Shown: positions 27,601-35,434, counted from the stretch's first letter. The stretch: DNA of 64,000 nucleotides from Azophilus sp965221465 (GCA_965221465.1 OZ244892.1:248001-312000); one strand, 5' to 3'. Notes: generated by a model not told the origin, from the letters alone. Translations and numbers: made by a program.

Positions 27601-27857
27601 ATCAGGGCGATGCCTTCCTCGTTGGAAAGGCCGAATTCCTGCAGAAACAGATCGAGCAGCGAGCGCTCCCCCGAACGCCGGCGGCAGCCCGCCACCAACG
27701 CCCTGGCATTTGCCATTATGCGCCGGCGCGCTGCATCCCCGAACGGCGCCTCGGCCAACAGCGCCTGCACGGCCTCACGTTCGTCGCGGGTGCCCGCTTC
27801 GACGATCGCGTTCCATTCGGAACCGGCTCGGGCCTTCGCGTCGGAGTCTGCTGCCAT
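24666..27857 (-). CDS. putA: Bifunctional proline dehydrogenase / L-glutamate gamma-semialdehyde dehydrogenase
   Basis: This 1063-residue enzyme converts proline to glutamate in two steps with FAD and NAD. The proline dehydrogenase barrel covers about residues 130-450 (SVKLSALHPRFEPLQEKRVM, LTIDAEEAERLELTLRLMQQ, GAYWDHEIKRAQVQGLSGYP). The aldehyde dehydrogenase covers about 500-1040, with AETGGQNAMVVD and the catalytic Cys850 in SAGQRCSALRVLHVQ. There is no N-terminal ribbon-helix-helix domain, so it is not a self-repressor as in E. coli. I place the start at ATG 27857, before MAADSDAKARAGSEWN. It stands alone, convergent with the haloperoxidase gene and divergent from a small SnoaL-like gene. 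Confidence 0.93.
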   Translation of the reverse strand: MAADSDAKARAGSEWNAIVEAGTRDEREAVQALLAEAPFGDAARRRIMANARALVAGCRRRSGERSLLDLFLQEFGLSNEEGIALMCISEALLRIPDDATAEALIAEKIASADWAAHVGESESLFLNASTWALLLTGKVLGPANRLEDAVANDLGGWINRLAARLGEPVVRTAMSRAVRILGAEFVLGRTIGEALRRGDGALASFDMLGEGARTHADARRYAETYRNAIEAIGHAFPDADPAGSSGVSVKLSALHPRFEPLQEKRVMAELGETLLDLASAAAARNLHLTIDAEEAERLELTLRLMQQLANEPRLRDWQGLGIAVQAYSKRAPAVIDWLDALRRPIMVRLVKGAYWDHEIKRAQVQGLSGYPVYTRKAFTDLAYLRCAAQLFASPHIYPQFATHNAYTLAAVMELGAKRREPFEFQRLHGMGELLYDEARRQHPGLPPVRVYAPVGAHKDLLAYLVRRLLENGANSSFVNRFLDAKVPVDELLREPMAAVEACEARPHPGIPLPRDLFGRERLNSAGLDIGDSAAVRKLLRQAGAHGEPAIAIAENDNDGTPANTGEAGAALDRRKRNGQTDRVAGRSEDEFPRRESRDSFQEMTATDAERLVRRAAEAFPRWEATPAEERAGCLLRLADLLEGERPRFVSLLRREAGKTLLDAVAEVREAADFCRYYANECTRLFGAPQPLPGPTGEANSLALRGRGVFACISPWNFPLAIFTGQVTAALAAGNTAVAKPAPQTPHIAAAAVDLMHAAGIPEDAVRLAIGGVDIGRAMVADEAIAGVAFTGSTDTAKHIQRALAARTGPIVPLIAETGGQNAMVVDSTALPEQVVDDAIASAFGSAGQRCSALRVLHVQEDIAEALIAMLAGAMDTLVIGDPSDPATDVGPVIDREALARLETHIGAMKARVLHRCRLPSGLRGTFCPPVLIGIESIAELEKEHFGPILHVVRYARKRLPAALAEIRASGYGLTLGIHTRIHSRAEAIMAAAPVGNCYVNRDMVGAVVGVQPFGGEGLSGTGPKAGGPHYLPAFAVERTLTWNTVATGGNAALLNLDDAASRR

Positions 27858-28110
27858 CGTGGGAGAAGCTCGATTCGGCAAAGAACAACTATACTGTTTT
27901 CGGTCGCAATCTATCGCGCTACTCGTGCGGGTGGGCTCCGTCCGGGAGAGCCCCGTCCGGGAGTGCCCCCACAGTCCGTTGAGCCCCAAGCCTTGCCTCG
28001 CTAACCTGAGCTCATCCAGTATCGAGCGCTCACATCATGCGAACGACTATCAATGATGGTCCGCGTCACGGGGTGCTAAGATTCGCCCGACCGATTACGG
28101 GAGGCGACGG

Positions 28111-28530
28111 ATGTCGGCATTCGAGAATGCGAAGCGCTTCTTCGCGGCGTGCGACGGGGCAGAGGGTTGGGCTGCCTGCGAGGCGCTGGTGGAACCGGGG
28201 GCAGTCTTTTCCTGTCAGGCGGCGGCGTTGCAGGAGATCACCACGGTTGCGGACTATTGCGAGTGGATGAAGGGAATCGGGACGGTGACGGCTCCCGACG
28301 CCAGCTACGAGGTGCACAGTGCGAGCTTCGACGAAGCGTCGAGGGTTGCGCTGTTTTTCGCCACGATTGAACTCACCCACACCGGGGACGGCGGCCCGGT
28401 ACCGCCCACCGGGCAGAAGGCGCGCTCGGAATACGTCTATGCGCTGACGATGAGCGCCAACGACAAGGTCGAGCGCCTGCAGAAGGTCTGGAACGACGGT
28501 TGGGCCATGTCGGAGCTCGGCTGGGCCTGA
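28111..28530 (+). CDS. SnoaL/NTF2-like protein
   Basis: This 139-residue protein has the cone-shaped NTF2 fold pattern: an opening helix FENAKRFFAACDGAEGWAAC, the strand EPGAVFSCQAAALQ, TTVADYCEWMKGIGTVTAPD, and final strands YVYALTMSANDKVERLQKVW. Such proteins include polyketide cyclases, isomerases and many of unknown role. A GGGAGG ribosome site precedes the ATG. It is convergent with another SnoaL-like gene 45 bases away. No catalytic residue can be named. Confidence 0.7.
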   Translation: MSAFENAKRFFAACDGAEGWAACEALVEPGAVFSCQAAALQEITTVADYCEWMKGIGTVTAPDASYEVHSASFDEASRVALFFATIELTHTGDGGPVPPTGQKARSEYVYALTMSANDKVERLQKVWNDGWAMSELGWA

Positions 28531-28575
28531 CGTTTCCCGGTATCGGCGCTTCTGCGACAGGCGGCAATCGCCCCG

Positions 28576-29070
28576 TCAGGCTTCGCCGAGCTTCCGCACC
28601 TCGCCGGCTACCTGGGAGAGCGTCATCTCGTAGATCTGCCAGCCCACGCCCGGGGTGAAACGGACCCTGGAATCGTAGGTACCGAGAAACAACCAGACGT
28701 TGCCCTCGTCCCGGTTCTCGTGCCAGGCCTGCAGGTAGCTCTCCATCCTGCCCTCGCCGGATTCGACCGCCCCCCGATCGTCGACGTTCAGCAAATCGAT
28801 GTCGACGATTTGGGTGCCGATCAGGTGCTGGGTCGAGGAATACCGGTCCAGGGTTTCCCTGACCAGTTCCAACCAATCATCGGGCCCCTGCCGGACGAGT
28901 GGTTCGCTGCCATTGCCGCCGGCGCGGATCGTCACGTCCCGGGTGAATATGCGGTGGTAGATGGCGCGACCCTGCTCGATGCCCGCCTCGGTATTGGTGC
29001 CGATGACGTCGGTGGCCTTGGCGTATAGCTGCTGCAGGTACTGGATGTCGTGGCGTGCGATGGTTTCCAT
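28576..29070 (-). CDS. SnoaL-like domain protein
   Basis: This 164-residue protein matches SnoaL_4-type proteins: METIARHDIQYLQQLYAKAT, GRAIYHRIFTRDVTIRAGGN, YSSTQHLIGTQIVDIDLLN and YLQAWHENRDEGNVWLFLGT, ending with GWQIYEMTLSQVAGEV. This fold often serves dehydrations or ring modifications in aromatic or steroid breakdown. It is 90 bases upstream of the methylacyl-CoA racemase gene on the same strand and may be in the same transcript. The reaction is unknown. Confidence 0.7.
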   Translation of the reverse strand: METIARHDIQYLQQLYAKATDVIGTNTEAGIEQGRAIYHRIFTRDVTIRAGGNGSEPLVRQGPDDWLELVRETLDRYSSTQHLIGTQIVDIDLLNVDDRGAVESGEGRMESYLQAWHENRDEGNVWLFLGTYDSRVRFTPGVGWQIYEMTLSQVAGEVRKLGEA

Positions 29071-29160
29071 GGTTTTCCCTCGAGTTGCCGGCCAGGTAAA
29101 TCAACAAGCGTTGCCGGCCGGCGCGGCGCCTGAAGCCAAGGCCCGCGGGTTGTCGACCGG

Positions 29161-30300
29161 TCAGCCGGCTACCGCGCCGGATTCCCTGAGCGATCGTATC
29201 TTCTCGCCGTCGAAGCCGAACGACTCCAACACGTCGTCCGTATGCGCCCCCGGCGCCACGGCAGCTGACGGCGTCTCTACGGACGAGCGGCTGAAACGCG
29301 GCGCGGGCGCGGCCTGGTGAACGCCGTCGACCTCCACGTAGGTGTCGCGTGAGCGGTTGTGCGGGTGGGCGATGGCGTCCTGGAAATTCAGTACCGGCGC
29401 GTAACAGATGTCGGTGCCGAGCATGATCTCGTCCCACTCGTCGCGGGTTTTCGTCCTGAATATGGCTTCGAGCCGCTGTTGCATGTCCGGCCAATCTCCC
29501 CGGTCCATCTGCGGGGCCAGGTCGTCCTGTTCGCCGAGCCCGGACTTTTCGAGCAGCAGCGCGTAGAACTGGGGCTCGATGGAGCCGATGGAAACGTACT
29601 TGCCGTCCCGGGTCTCGTAGGTGCCGTAGAAGTGTGCGCCGCCGTCGAGCATGTTGCTGCCCCGTTCGGGTAGCCAGAGTTCGGAATTCATCATGCCGTA
29701 CAGGGCATTCATCAAGAGCGCGGAACCGTCGGTCATGGCGGCATCGACCACCTGGCCCTTGCCGGAGCGTTCGCGTTCGAACAGTGCAGCGACCACGCCG
29801 AAGGCCAGCAGCATGCCGCCGCCGCCGAAATCGCCGACCAGGTTGAGCGGTGGCGCCGGGCGCCGGCCCTTCTCGCCGATGGAGTGCAGGGCTGCGGTCA
29901 ATGCGATGTAGTTGATGTCGTGCCCTGCGGCGTGGGCCAGGGTTCCGTGCTGCCCCCAGCCGGTCATGCGCCCGTAGACGAGCCCGGGGTTGCGGCCCAT
30001 GCAGATGTCCGGCCCGAGGCCCAGGCGCTCCATCACCCCGGGGCGGAAACCTTCGATCAGCGCATCGCTTTTTTCGACGAGTTCGAGCACCGTTTCCACG
30101 CCATCGGGGTTCTTCAGGTCTACGGCAATGCTCTTGCGGCCTCTCGCCAGCACGTCGAGCCGGGGTGCTTCCCGGCCGACCGAACTGGCCCGGTCGATGC
30201 GCACCACCTCGGCGCCCATGTCCGCGAGCATCATGCCGCAGAACGGCCCCGGCCCGATGCCCTGCAATTCGATGACGTTGAGTCCGGTAAGTGGTCCCAT
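29161..30300 (-). CDS. Alpha-methylacyl-CoA racemase (CaiB/BaiF family)
   Basis: This 379-residue single-unit family III protein is closest in pattern to Mcr/AMACR: ELQGIGPGPFCGMMLADMG, GRMTGWGQHGTLAHAAGHDI and LVGDFGGGGMLLAFGVVAAL. The His in AAGHDINY and the Asp in GDFGGGG correspond to the two acid/base residues that epimerise the 2-methyl centre of acyl-CoAs. The ATG at 30300 follows AAGGA. Racemases of this type let beta-oxidation handle methyl-branched chains, in keeping with the phytanoyl-CoA dioxygenase and MaoC proteins nearby. It is divergent from a nitroreductase. Confidence 0.88.
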   Translation of the reverse strand: MGPLTGLNVIELQGIGPGPFCGMMLADMGAEVVRIDRASSVGREAPRLDVLARGRKSIAVDLKNPDGVETVLELVEKSDALIEGFRPGVMERLGLGPDICMGRNPGLVYGRMTGWGQHGTLAHAAGHDINYIALTAALHSIGEKGRRPAPPLNLVGDFGGGGMLLAFGVVAALFERERSGKGQVVDAAMTDGSALLMNALYGMMNSELWLPERGSNMLDGGAHFYGTYETRDGKYVSIGSIEPQFYALLLEKSGLGEQDDLAPQMDRGDWPDMQQRLEAIFRTKTRDEWDEIMLGTDICYAPVLNFQDAIAHPHNRSRDTYVEVDGVHQAAPAPRFSRSSVETPSAAVAPGAHTDDVLESFGFDGEKIRSLRESGAVAG

Positions 30301-30504
30301 GGCGGTTTCCTTGGATGAGTGGACGAAGAAAGACAGTTGCTTAGAATAACAAACCCTCGGTTCGGGGCGCGCAAGGAAACGCCGCTCGTAAGAAGAAACC
30401 ACAGGGTCGGGCAGGATGCATCCGTGTTCGAATTCAGGCGGACGCGTGCCACGGGCCGAGATGCTCTGCCCACACTCGGCGGATTGCGCATACATGGCGT
30501 GCGG

Positions 30505-31182
30505 ATGATTCAATCGAAACTCGGATTCGCGATCGGGAAGACAGGGGACATGCCGGCCGATGCGCCCCCCGAACTCGACCTCACCAGCATCGACACCGTG
30601 CTGTCGACGGCACGTTCGGTCAGGCGCCGGCTCGACTTCGACCGTCCGGTGGAGCAGGCCACCATCCTCGATTGCATCGACATCGCCACCCAGGCGCCGA
30701 CAGGCCTCGGCGGAGAAAGCTGGCGATTCGTCGTGGTGCTGGATGCGTACCGCAAGCGGCGACTGGCAGAGCTGTACCGCACCGTGCTGCACGAATTGGC
30801 GGAAGAGCGCGGTCTCGTGATCAAGCCCACCCAGCAGGCCCTGGTGGCGCGCTTGCACCAGATTCCGGCGATGATTCTGGTCTGTTCGACGGCGCCCGCA
30901 CCCGAAGGCGAGGTCGCCGCGCAAGTGGCCTACTACGGGTCCATCCTGCCGGCGGCCTGGTCGCTGATGCTGGCCTTGCGGGCGCGGCAACTCGGCGCCA
31001 CCTGGACGACGCTGTTGTCGTCCCGGCAACGGGAAGTCGGCAGTATCCTGGAGATGCCGGCAGATGCCGTGCTCACCGTCATGTTGCCCGTGGCCTACAC
31101 GAAAAACGCCAGGCTCGGCCGGGCCAGCCGTCTGTCGGCGCGCCAGGTCACGTTCTGGGACACCTGGGGTAACGAGCAATAG
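30505..31182 (+). CDS. Nitroreductase family protein
   Basis: This ~225-residue FMN protein has the nitroreductase start IDTVLSTARSVRRRLDFDRP, followed by ATQAPTGLGGESWRFVVVLD, the FMN-contacting region, and LPAAWSLMLALRARQLGATW. The ending VMLPVAYTKNARLGRASRLS is also typical. The start is uncertain: ATG 30505 gives a 20-residue lead before the domain, ATG 30550 is closer to it, and neither has a clear ribosome site. Members reduce nitro groups, quinones or unsaturated bonds with NAD(P)H. Confidence 0.82.
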   Translation: MIQSKLGFAIGKTGDMPADAPPELDLTSIDTVLSTARSVRRRLDFDRPVEQATILDCIDIATQAPTGLGGESWRFVVVLDAYRKRRLAELYRTVLHELAEERGLVIKPTQQALVARLHQIPAMILVCSTAPAPEGEVAAQVAYYGSILPAAWSLMLALRARQLGATWTTLLSSRQREVGSILEMPADAVLTVMLPVAYTKNARLGRASRLSARQVTFWDTWGNEQ

Positions 31183-31267
31183 CCATGCCGGCCCCGGTCA
31201 ACGGCCGAAAGACCAGGTCAGAGCCAGGTTGACGCGTCGGCCCTTGGCCGCGTGGGTGAGCCCGGCC

Positions 31268-31320
31268 GCGCAGGGCGAGTGCATCGGGCGTCCGCAGCAG
31301 GAAGTCGGTGAGATATCCGG
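31268..31320. repeat. Family A repeat, right arm only
   Basis: The sequence GCGCAGGGCGAGTGCATCGG through GCAGGAAGTCGGTGAGATAT matches the right arm of the full copy at 39399-39599, with a few substitutions. It directly joins a family B repeat. Together they fill the 312-base gap between two convergent genes. Confidence 0.7.
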
Positions 31321-31475
31321 GCGAAGAATCGCTTGGGGAGAGCAGGTGTGCGGCGGGCGTATCTGGCTCGCCTACTGGCTCTGTTGAGGCTCGTCCGCCC
31401 GCCTGTCGTAGCGGCAACCCTGTTCGCTTGGCGGGCCGCACGTACGTAACGCATGCCTGCTTTCGGCGCCATGTC
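31321..31475. repeat. Family B intergenic repeat, copy 2 (diverged)
   Basis: It carries the family block GGGGAGAGCAGGTGTGCGGC, then CGTATCTGGCTCGCC, TCGTAGCGGCAACC and CTTGGCGGGCCGCACGTACG in the same order as the copies at 51291 and 53453. Neither the CCCGGCGCGCCGGG end nor the TGTTCCATGAA end is recognisable, so it is partial. It lies between the stops of two convergent genes. Confidence 0.65.
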
Positions 31476-31494
31476 GCAGGAACGGTTTTCTACG

Positions 31495-31902
31495 TCAATT
31501 GGGCAGTACTACCGTGGCGTGGCCCTCCAACGGGTTTGGCGTTCCCTCCCGGTCGAGCCAGACATCGCAATCGGCCAGGGTTTCCCCGGCTTCTTCGCGC
31601 ACCGCCGTGACCCGTCCGCGCGCGGTGATGCAATCGCCGTCCAGCACCACCAGGGGAAAGCGCATGACGAGCCGGCGCAGGCATCGCGGCCCGGCCCAGG
31701 CGTGCAGCATGTTGACCATGTAGCTGAGCCCCAGGGGGCCCTGGTTGATGGTGCGTCGGCCGAAGCCGATCTTCTCCACCACCTCCGGGTCCCAATGTAC
31801 GGGGTTGGGGTCGCGCAGGATCGCCGCCATGGTGCGCATGCGTTCGGGCCGCACGCTCGGCATCACCCAGGGAGGAATCTCGTCGCCGGCGCGAACGTTC
31901 AT
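31495..31902 (-). CDS. MaoC-like hot-dog protein, C-terminal-half type
   Basis: This 135-residue hot-dog protein has MRTMAAILRDPNPVHWDPEV, where the DPNPVHWD stretch is the hydratase-2 motif with Asp and His, followed by INQGPLGLSYMVNMLHAWAG. These subunits hydrate enoyl-CoA or dehydrate hydroxyacyl thioesters. The ATG at 31902 overlaps the stop of the upstream partner as ATGA. The two proteins together probably form one heteromeric hydratase, similar to HadAB/HadBC of actinobacteria or to mesaconyl-CoA hydratases. Confidence 0.82.
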   Translation of the reverse strand: MNVRAGDEIPPWVMPSVRPERMRTMAAILRDPNPVHWDPEVVEKIGFGRRTINQGPLGLSYMVNMLHAWAGPRCLRRLVMRFPLVVLDGDCITARGRVTAVREEAGETLADCDVWLDREGTPNPLEGHATVVLPN

Positions 31903-32375
31903 GGACGGCTCCTGTTGTAGTGCCAGGTGATTGTGGTGCGGGCCGCGTGAGCGCCATCGGGGCCGTGCAGGTCGAAGCGGAACTGGATGCGGTCGAAGGT
32001 GCGCTCGCCTTCGGTACAGCGGTCGGCCTCGGTTACTTCGGCACTGACTCGGTAGCGTGTCTCTTCCTCGAGCGGTTCGAAGATTTCCCAGTCGTAGCTT
32101 TCGATGCCGATCGAGAAGTCCGATTCGGCCTGGCCGAGCGCGAACATCTCGCCGATGCTGGTATTGGCCCCCAGGATCGGCATATGGAACAGGGCGACCG
32201 GGTGGGCCAGCCCATCGGGCAGCGGCTCTGCGCCGGTGCACTCGGTGAGCAGGAAGTTCTCCCAGTGGGCGATGGTGTACTCGCCGCCGGGGAACCGGTG
32301 GCCGACGAGGGCGCGGATTTCGTCCGCGTCGGGGGCTCGGGGCGGGGCGCTGGGTCGGGTATCGGTCATCGGCAT
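31899..32375 (-). CDS. MaoC-like N-terminal-half hot-dog protein
   Basis: This 158-residue protein fits the FAS1-like/MaoC_dehydrat_N type: HRFPGGEYTIAHWENFLLTE, then HPVALFHMPILGANTSIGEM and RYRVSAEVTEADRCTEGE. It has no DPNPxH motif of its own, which fits a substrate-binding partner of the catalytic subunit encoded just downstream with a four-base overlap. The ATG at 32375 has GGGA eight bases before it. The substrate is unknown; the gene neighbourhood suggests branched or dicarboxylic acyl-CoA. Confidence 0.78.
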   Translation of the reverse strand: MPMTDTRPSAPPRAPDADEIRALVGHRFPGGEYTIAHWENFLLTECTGAEPLPDGLAHPVALFHMPILGANTSIGEMFALGQAESDFSIGIESYDWEIFEPLEEETRYRVSAEVTEADRCTEGERTFDRIQFRFDLHGPDGAHAARTTITWHYNRSRP

Positions 32376-32531
32376 TCAATATCCCGTATATTCCCAATGG
32401 TCGCAATACCGTCGGCAGTGCCGTGGGCGCGCGCTGAATGCGTAGAAAGACGTGTGACAAGGCACCAATCGCAGGCAATCGCCGCAACTCGGCCAGGGCG
32501 GTATTGCAACCTCCCGAAGGGCTCGCCGGAC

Positions 32532-32624
32532 AAGGGCTTCGGAACGTCCGTACTTTGTGTCGGGTCGAGACCGGCGCAGAAAGCGCGGCCCTCACCCGTT
32601 GGAAAAGGGCTTCGGAACGTTCGT
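32532..32624. repeat. Short direct repeat downstream of btuB
   Basis: AAGGGCTTCGGAACGTCCGT (32532-32551) recurs as AAGGGCTTCGGAACGTTCGT (32605-32624), 19 of 20 bases identical and 73 bases apart. The pair sits between the btuB stop and the MaoC-type gene. The function is unknown. Confidence 0.55.
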
Positions 32625-32632
32625 CCTTGGTA

Positions 32633-34498
32633 TCAGTAGCGCCAGCGCACGCCCAATGAACCGGAAAGGCCCGGGGTGCCGTAACCGAGAACCTGCTGAT
32701 ACCGGGAGTCGAACAGATTCTCGATGCGTCCGAACAGTTCCAGGCTGGTGGAGATCGCGTAGCGGGCATTGATGTCGACACGGGCCCAATCCGCCAGCCG
32801 GCTGCCGTCGGTATTGGTTTCCCTGCCGTTGTAGCGCACGAGCACGGCGCCGGAGAAGGGGCCTGGCGGGTCGTAGCCGAGTATCAGGTCACCGGAATGC
32901 GCGGGCAGCCGGTACAGGCGTGTGCCGTCGCCCGCCTTTGCCCGTACGTACGCGTAATCTGCAGACAGGCTGATCGATTCGGCCGGGTTCCATGTGGCGG
33001 ACGCTTCGAAGCCTTCCGATTCCACCTCGTCGATGTTCTCGTAATCGCCGATGGCAAAGGAAAAGTCGATGAGGTCCCTGGTGTCCTGTCGGAAGAACGT
33101 CAGGCCGACCTGGCCGAGCCCGCCCTCGTGCCGCCACTCGGCGCCGAGGTCGAAGCCTTCCGAGCGTTCCGGCCGCAGGGCATCGTTGGCCGCCGTGGCG
33201 CCGCAACAGAAAAACGTCGTCTGGAACAGGGTGGGCGCTTTGAAACCCTGCCCCCAACTGCTGCGCAGCGTCAGGTTTCGCGCGAACTGCCAGGCGGCGG
33301 CGATGCGGCCCGTGGTTTCCGTCCCGAAGTGTTCGTGGTCGTCCGAGCGCAGGCCCCCCGTGAGCGTCAGCGCCTCGCCAGGTTGCCAGGCGTAAATGGC
33401 GAAGAGTCCGTTCAACGAACTGTCGTTGCCGGTTGCAAACGATTCCTCCCGCTCCGCGCCCATGGCGAGCGTGTTGCGCGCATCGATGTCCAGGGTGCCC
33501 TGATAGCGGTACAGCGTGCGCTCGCCCCTGGCCTCGAAGCCCGGCATGCCGTTGCTGAAGTTGGCTCGGTCGATCTCGGCGCGGCCGACGAGCAGGAGGT
33601 TCTGGAGCATGCCACCGAACAGCGGCGCCTTCAGGGCGATGTGCCCGCCGAGTTCTTCGCTCTTGCCGAGTTCGTCGCCGTCACCGACATTGCCCTCGGC
33701 GCCGAAGCGGAAACTGTCGAATTCGGTTTCGGCGTCGTTCCAGAGCAGACTGCCTTCGAGCCGTGCGTCACCGGGCAGGTCGAGCCCGCCCTGGCCGGAC
33801 ACCGTCAACGAGTCGAAGCCGTCGTCCTCGGTGTTGCCGTTGCGCCGGTCGGCCCGGGATATGCCATCGGTACGCGACCCCGTGGCAGCGATGCGGAATT
33901 CGCCGGCGTTGCCGCCGCGTGCGACCGACCCACCGCCACGAACGGTGCCGTGGGAGCCTGCCTGGGCGAACAGGGCGCCGCCGAGCCCCCCTTGCGGCCG
34001 TTTGGTGATCACGGACACGACGCCGCCGATGGCGTCCGAGCCCCAGAGCGTCGACTGGGGGCCGCTCAGAATCTCGATGCGCTCGATGTGGTCGGTGTCG
34101 AGCCGTGCGAAGTCGAAGCCGCCTCCGGGCGAGGAGGCATCGTTGACGGATACGCCGTCGATCAGCACAAGGGTCTGATCGCTGGATGCACCGCGAATGC
34201 GAACGGTGGCGGCCCCGCCGAAAGAGCCGTTCTGATTGACGGTGACACCCGGCGCCCCGGCGATCGCGTCGAGCGCGTGCGTGAAACCGAGTGCCTCGAT
34301 TTCCTCGGCGTCGATGATCCGAACCGTCGAGCCGGTTTCCGCGGCGGTTTGATTGAGCCGCGTCGCGGTGACAACGACAGTTTCGATACGAGTGGTTGCG
34401 CGATCGCCGGTTGTCGGTTCTGCGGCAGATGCGATGACCGGAACAGCCAACTCGCACATTGCAACAAAGGCCGCGAAGACCGCGCCGGGCGAGTGCAT
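32633..34498 (-). CDS. btuB: TonB-dependent vitamin B12 receptor
   Basis: This 621-residue outer-membrane receptor follows BtuB: TonB box ETVVVTATRLNQTAAETGST, plug ALDAIAGAPGVTVNQNGSFG, VRIRGASSDQTLVLIDGVSV, and IERIEILSGPQSTLWGSDAI, with a barrel ending SRYQQVLGYGTPGLSGSLGV and a final aromatic. A cobalamin riboswitch lies upstream on the same strand (34943-35075), which fixes the substrate class. The start is odd: the ATG at 34498 and its GGAGG lie inside a family A repeat arm, and the signal segment MHSPGAVFAAFVAMCELAVP lacks the usual basic n-region. The frame stays open upstream to 34780, so a longer N-terminus is possible. Confidence 0.88.
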   Translation of the reverse strand: MHSPGAVFAAFVAMCELAVPVIASAAEPTTGDRATTRIETVVVTATRLNQTAAETGSTVRIIDAEEIEALGFTHALDAIAGAPGVTVNQNGSFGGAATVRIRGASSDQTLVLIDGVSVNDASSPGGGFDFARLDTDHIERIEILSGPQSTLWGSDAIGGVVSVITKRPQGGLGGALFAQAGSHGTVRGGGSVARGGNAGEFRIAATGSRTDGISRADRRNGNTEDDGFDSLTVSGQGGLDLPGDARLEGSLLWNDAETEFDSFRFGAEGNVGDGDELGKSEELGGHIALKAPLFGGMLQNLLLVGRAEIDRANFSNGMPGFEARGERTLYRYQGTLDIDARNTLAMGAEREESFATGNDSSLNGLFAIYAWQPGEALTLTGGLRSDDHEHFGTETTGRIAAAWQFARNLTLRSSWGQGFKAPTLFQTTFFCCGATAANDALRPERSEGFDLGAEWRHEGGLGQVGLTFFRQDTRDLIDFSFAIGDYENIDEVESEGFEASATWNPAESISLSADYAYVRAKAGDGTRLYRLPAHSGDLILGYDPPGPFSGAVLVRYNGRETNTDGSRLADWARVDINARYAISTSLELFGRIENLFDSRYQQVLGYGTPGLSGSLGVRWRY

Positions 34499-34604
34499 CG
34501 GCCTCCGACGCGCGCGACCACGCAGGACGGCGCGTTTTGCTTCAGCGACGAAACGTCGACGCCCTCGCGACGAAAATTGGTGACGGATGCGGGCCAGAGA
34601 CAAG
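34487..34604. repeat. Family A repeat, short chimeric form at the btuB start
   Basis: On the minus strand it reads from a decayed terminal repeat (GCCCGCATCCGTCACCAATT) through TCGCGAGGGCGTCGACGTTT, CTTCAGCGACGAAACG in complement, to CGGAGGCCGATGCACTCGCC. The last part carries GGAGG and the btuB ATG. Only the left arm plus a bit of the right arm is present, joined at a shared CGATGCA. Confidence 0.75.
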
Positions 34605-34942
34605 CGAGGGCGTGGCCAGTGCGGTTTGTAATGGGTCAAAAATCTCGAGTTCACGAAGAAATTGATCGAAATCAAAGGATGGTCGACAACCCGACAAGCG
34701 GCTTGGTGCAATTGCAGAACTGCGTGCAATGTTGGTGGCATCGGCTCCTCCCTGCCCCTTGGGGCGTGCTGCAATGACATGCGAGGTCCGCCCGACGGCG
34801 GCAGCGGGACTTCGCTCTGGTGTCGTTACAAGGGAGCCTTCAGCCGGAGCGCGCGGGTGGTCTGCCCTGCGCCTGTAGATGAAGAGGCACCGCGGTGCGC
34901 TTTCCCGTTCGCGGGCAATGTACCCGGCCCCGAACGAACGAC
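34605..34942 (-). other. Long leader between cobalamin riboswitch and btuB
   Basis: About 340 bases of transcribed leader separate the riboswitch from the repeat that holds the btuB start. I see no convincing gene; an in-frame ORF from 34780 joins btuB. At 34832-34853 lies GGGAGCCTTCAGCCGGAGCG, a reversed copy of the GCTCCGGCTGAAGGCTCC motif found inside family A repeats. GGGAGGAGCCGATGCCACC (minus, near 34745) looks like an alternative ribosome site and ATG. Confidence 0.5.
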
Positions 34943-35075
34943 GCGGTGGCAGGTCTCCTGGCTCGCCGATCGATGCTTTTTGGCCGCCTTCCCGGAGATT
35001 CCTCCAGTGGCATTCTGGCCGCAAGCTCCCGGCTTACAGTTGCGGGTACAGCCCCGGATTTGCACCGGGTTCCCT
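34943..35075 (-). promoter_or_regulatory. Cobalamin (AdoCbl) riboswitch upstream of btuB
   Basis: Read on the minus strand, this has the class I cobalamin aptamer landmarks in order: GGTGCAAATCCGGGGCTGTA, CCCGCAACTGTAAGCC, a GCCACTGGAGGAA block, GGGAAGGCGGCC, and the B12-box GAGCCAGGAGACCTGCC. It would lower btuB expression when cobalamin is plentiful. The 5' edge stands only three bases from the terminal repeat of a full family A element (35079-35320), so the native promoter may have been displaced or replaced. Confidence 0.93.
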
Positions 35076-35078
35076 TTA

Positions 35079-35320
35079 GCCCGCATATTTCACCAACTTC
35101 CTGCTGCGGACGCCGATGCACTCGCCCTGCGCGGCCGTGTGTTCTGTATGCGAGGGGTGTCCCCTCGCGCTCCCCGGCTGAAGGCTCTCCGCCCGATTTG
35201 ACATACTGTCGAGTATGCCTGCATCGACCTCCGGTCCGCGCGACCACGCAGGGCGGCGCGTTTTCCTTCAGCGACGAAACGTCGACGCCCTCGCGACGAG
35301 AGTTGGTGAAATATGCGGGC
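35079..35320. repeat. Family A repeat, full copy with 20-base terminal inverted repeats
   Basis: The ends GCCCGCATATTTCACCAACT (35079-35098) and its exact complement (35301-35320) are perfect over 20 bases. Inside are the hairpin GCGAGGGG/CCCCTCGC (35150-35168), GCTCCCCGGCTGAAGGCTC, the palindrome CATACTGTCGAGTATG (35202-35217), and an arm with GCGACGAAACGTCGACGCCC. No coding region is credible. The layout is that of a miniature inverted-repeat element or palindromic repeat. No clear target duplication is visible. Confidence 0.85.
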
Positions 35321-35434
35321 TTGGCCGCCCGCTGGACGGCACCACCTCCGCGTATTGTGGGAATTGGCCTCGCGCCCTGTCAAGACAGCGGCGGAGCGAT
35401 GCCTGCCGTCAGGGATTGCGGGATTGCGGGATGC

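Noticed and set aside
34626..34780. N-terminal extension of btuB to 34780
   Set aside because: The frame is open, but the added residues include translated repeat and no signal peptide; the ATG at 34498 is followed by a hydrophobic segment and TonB box. Not fully excluded.
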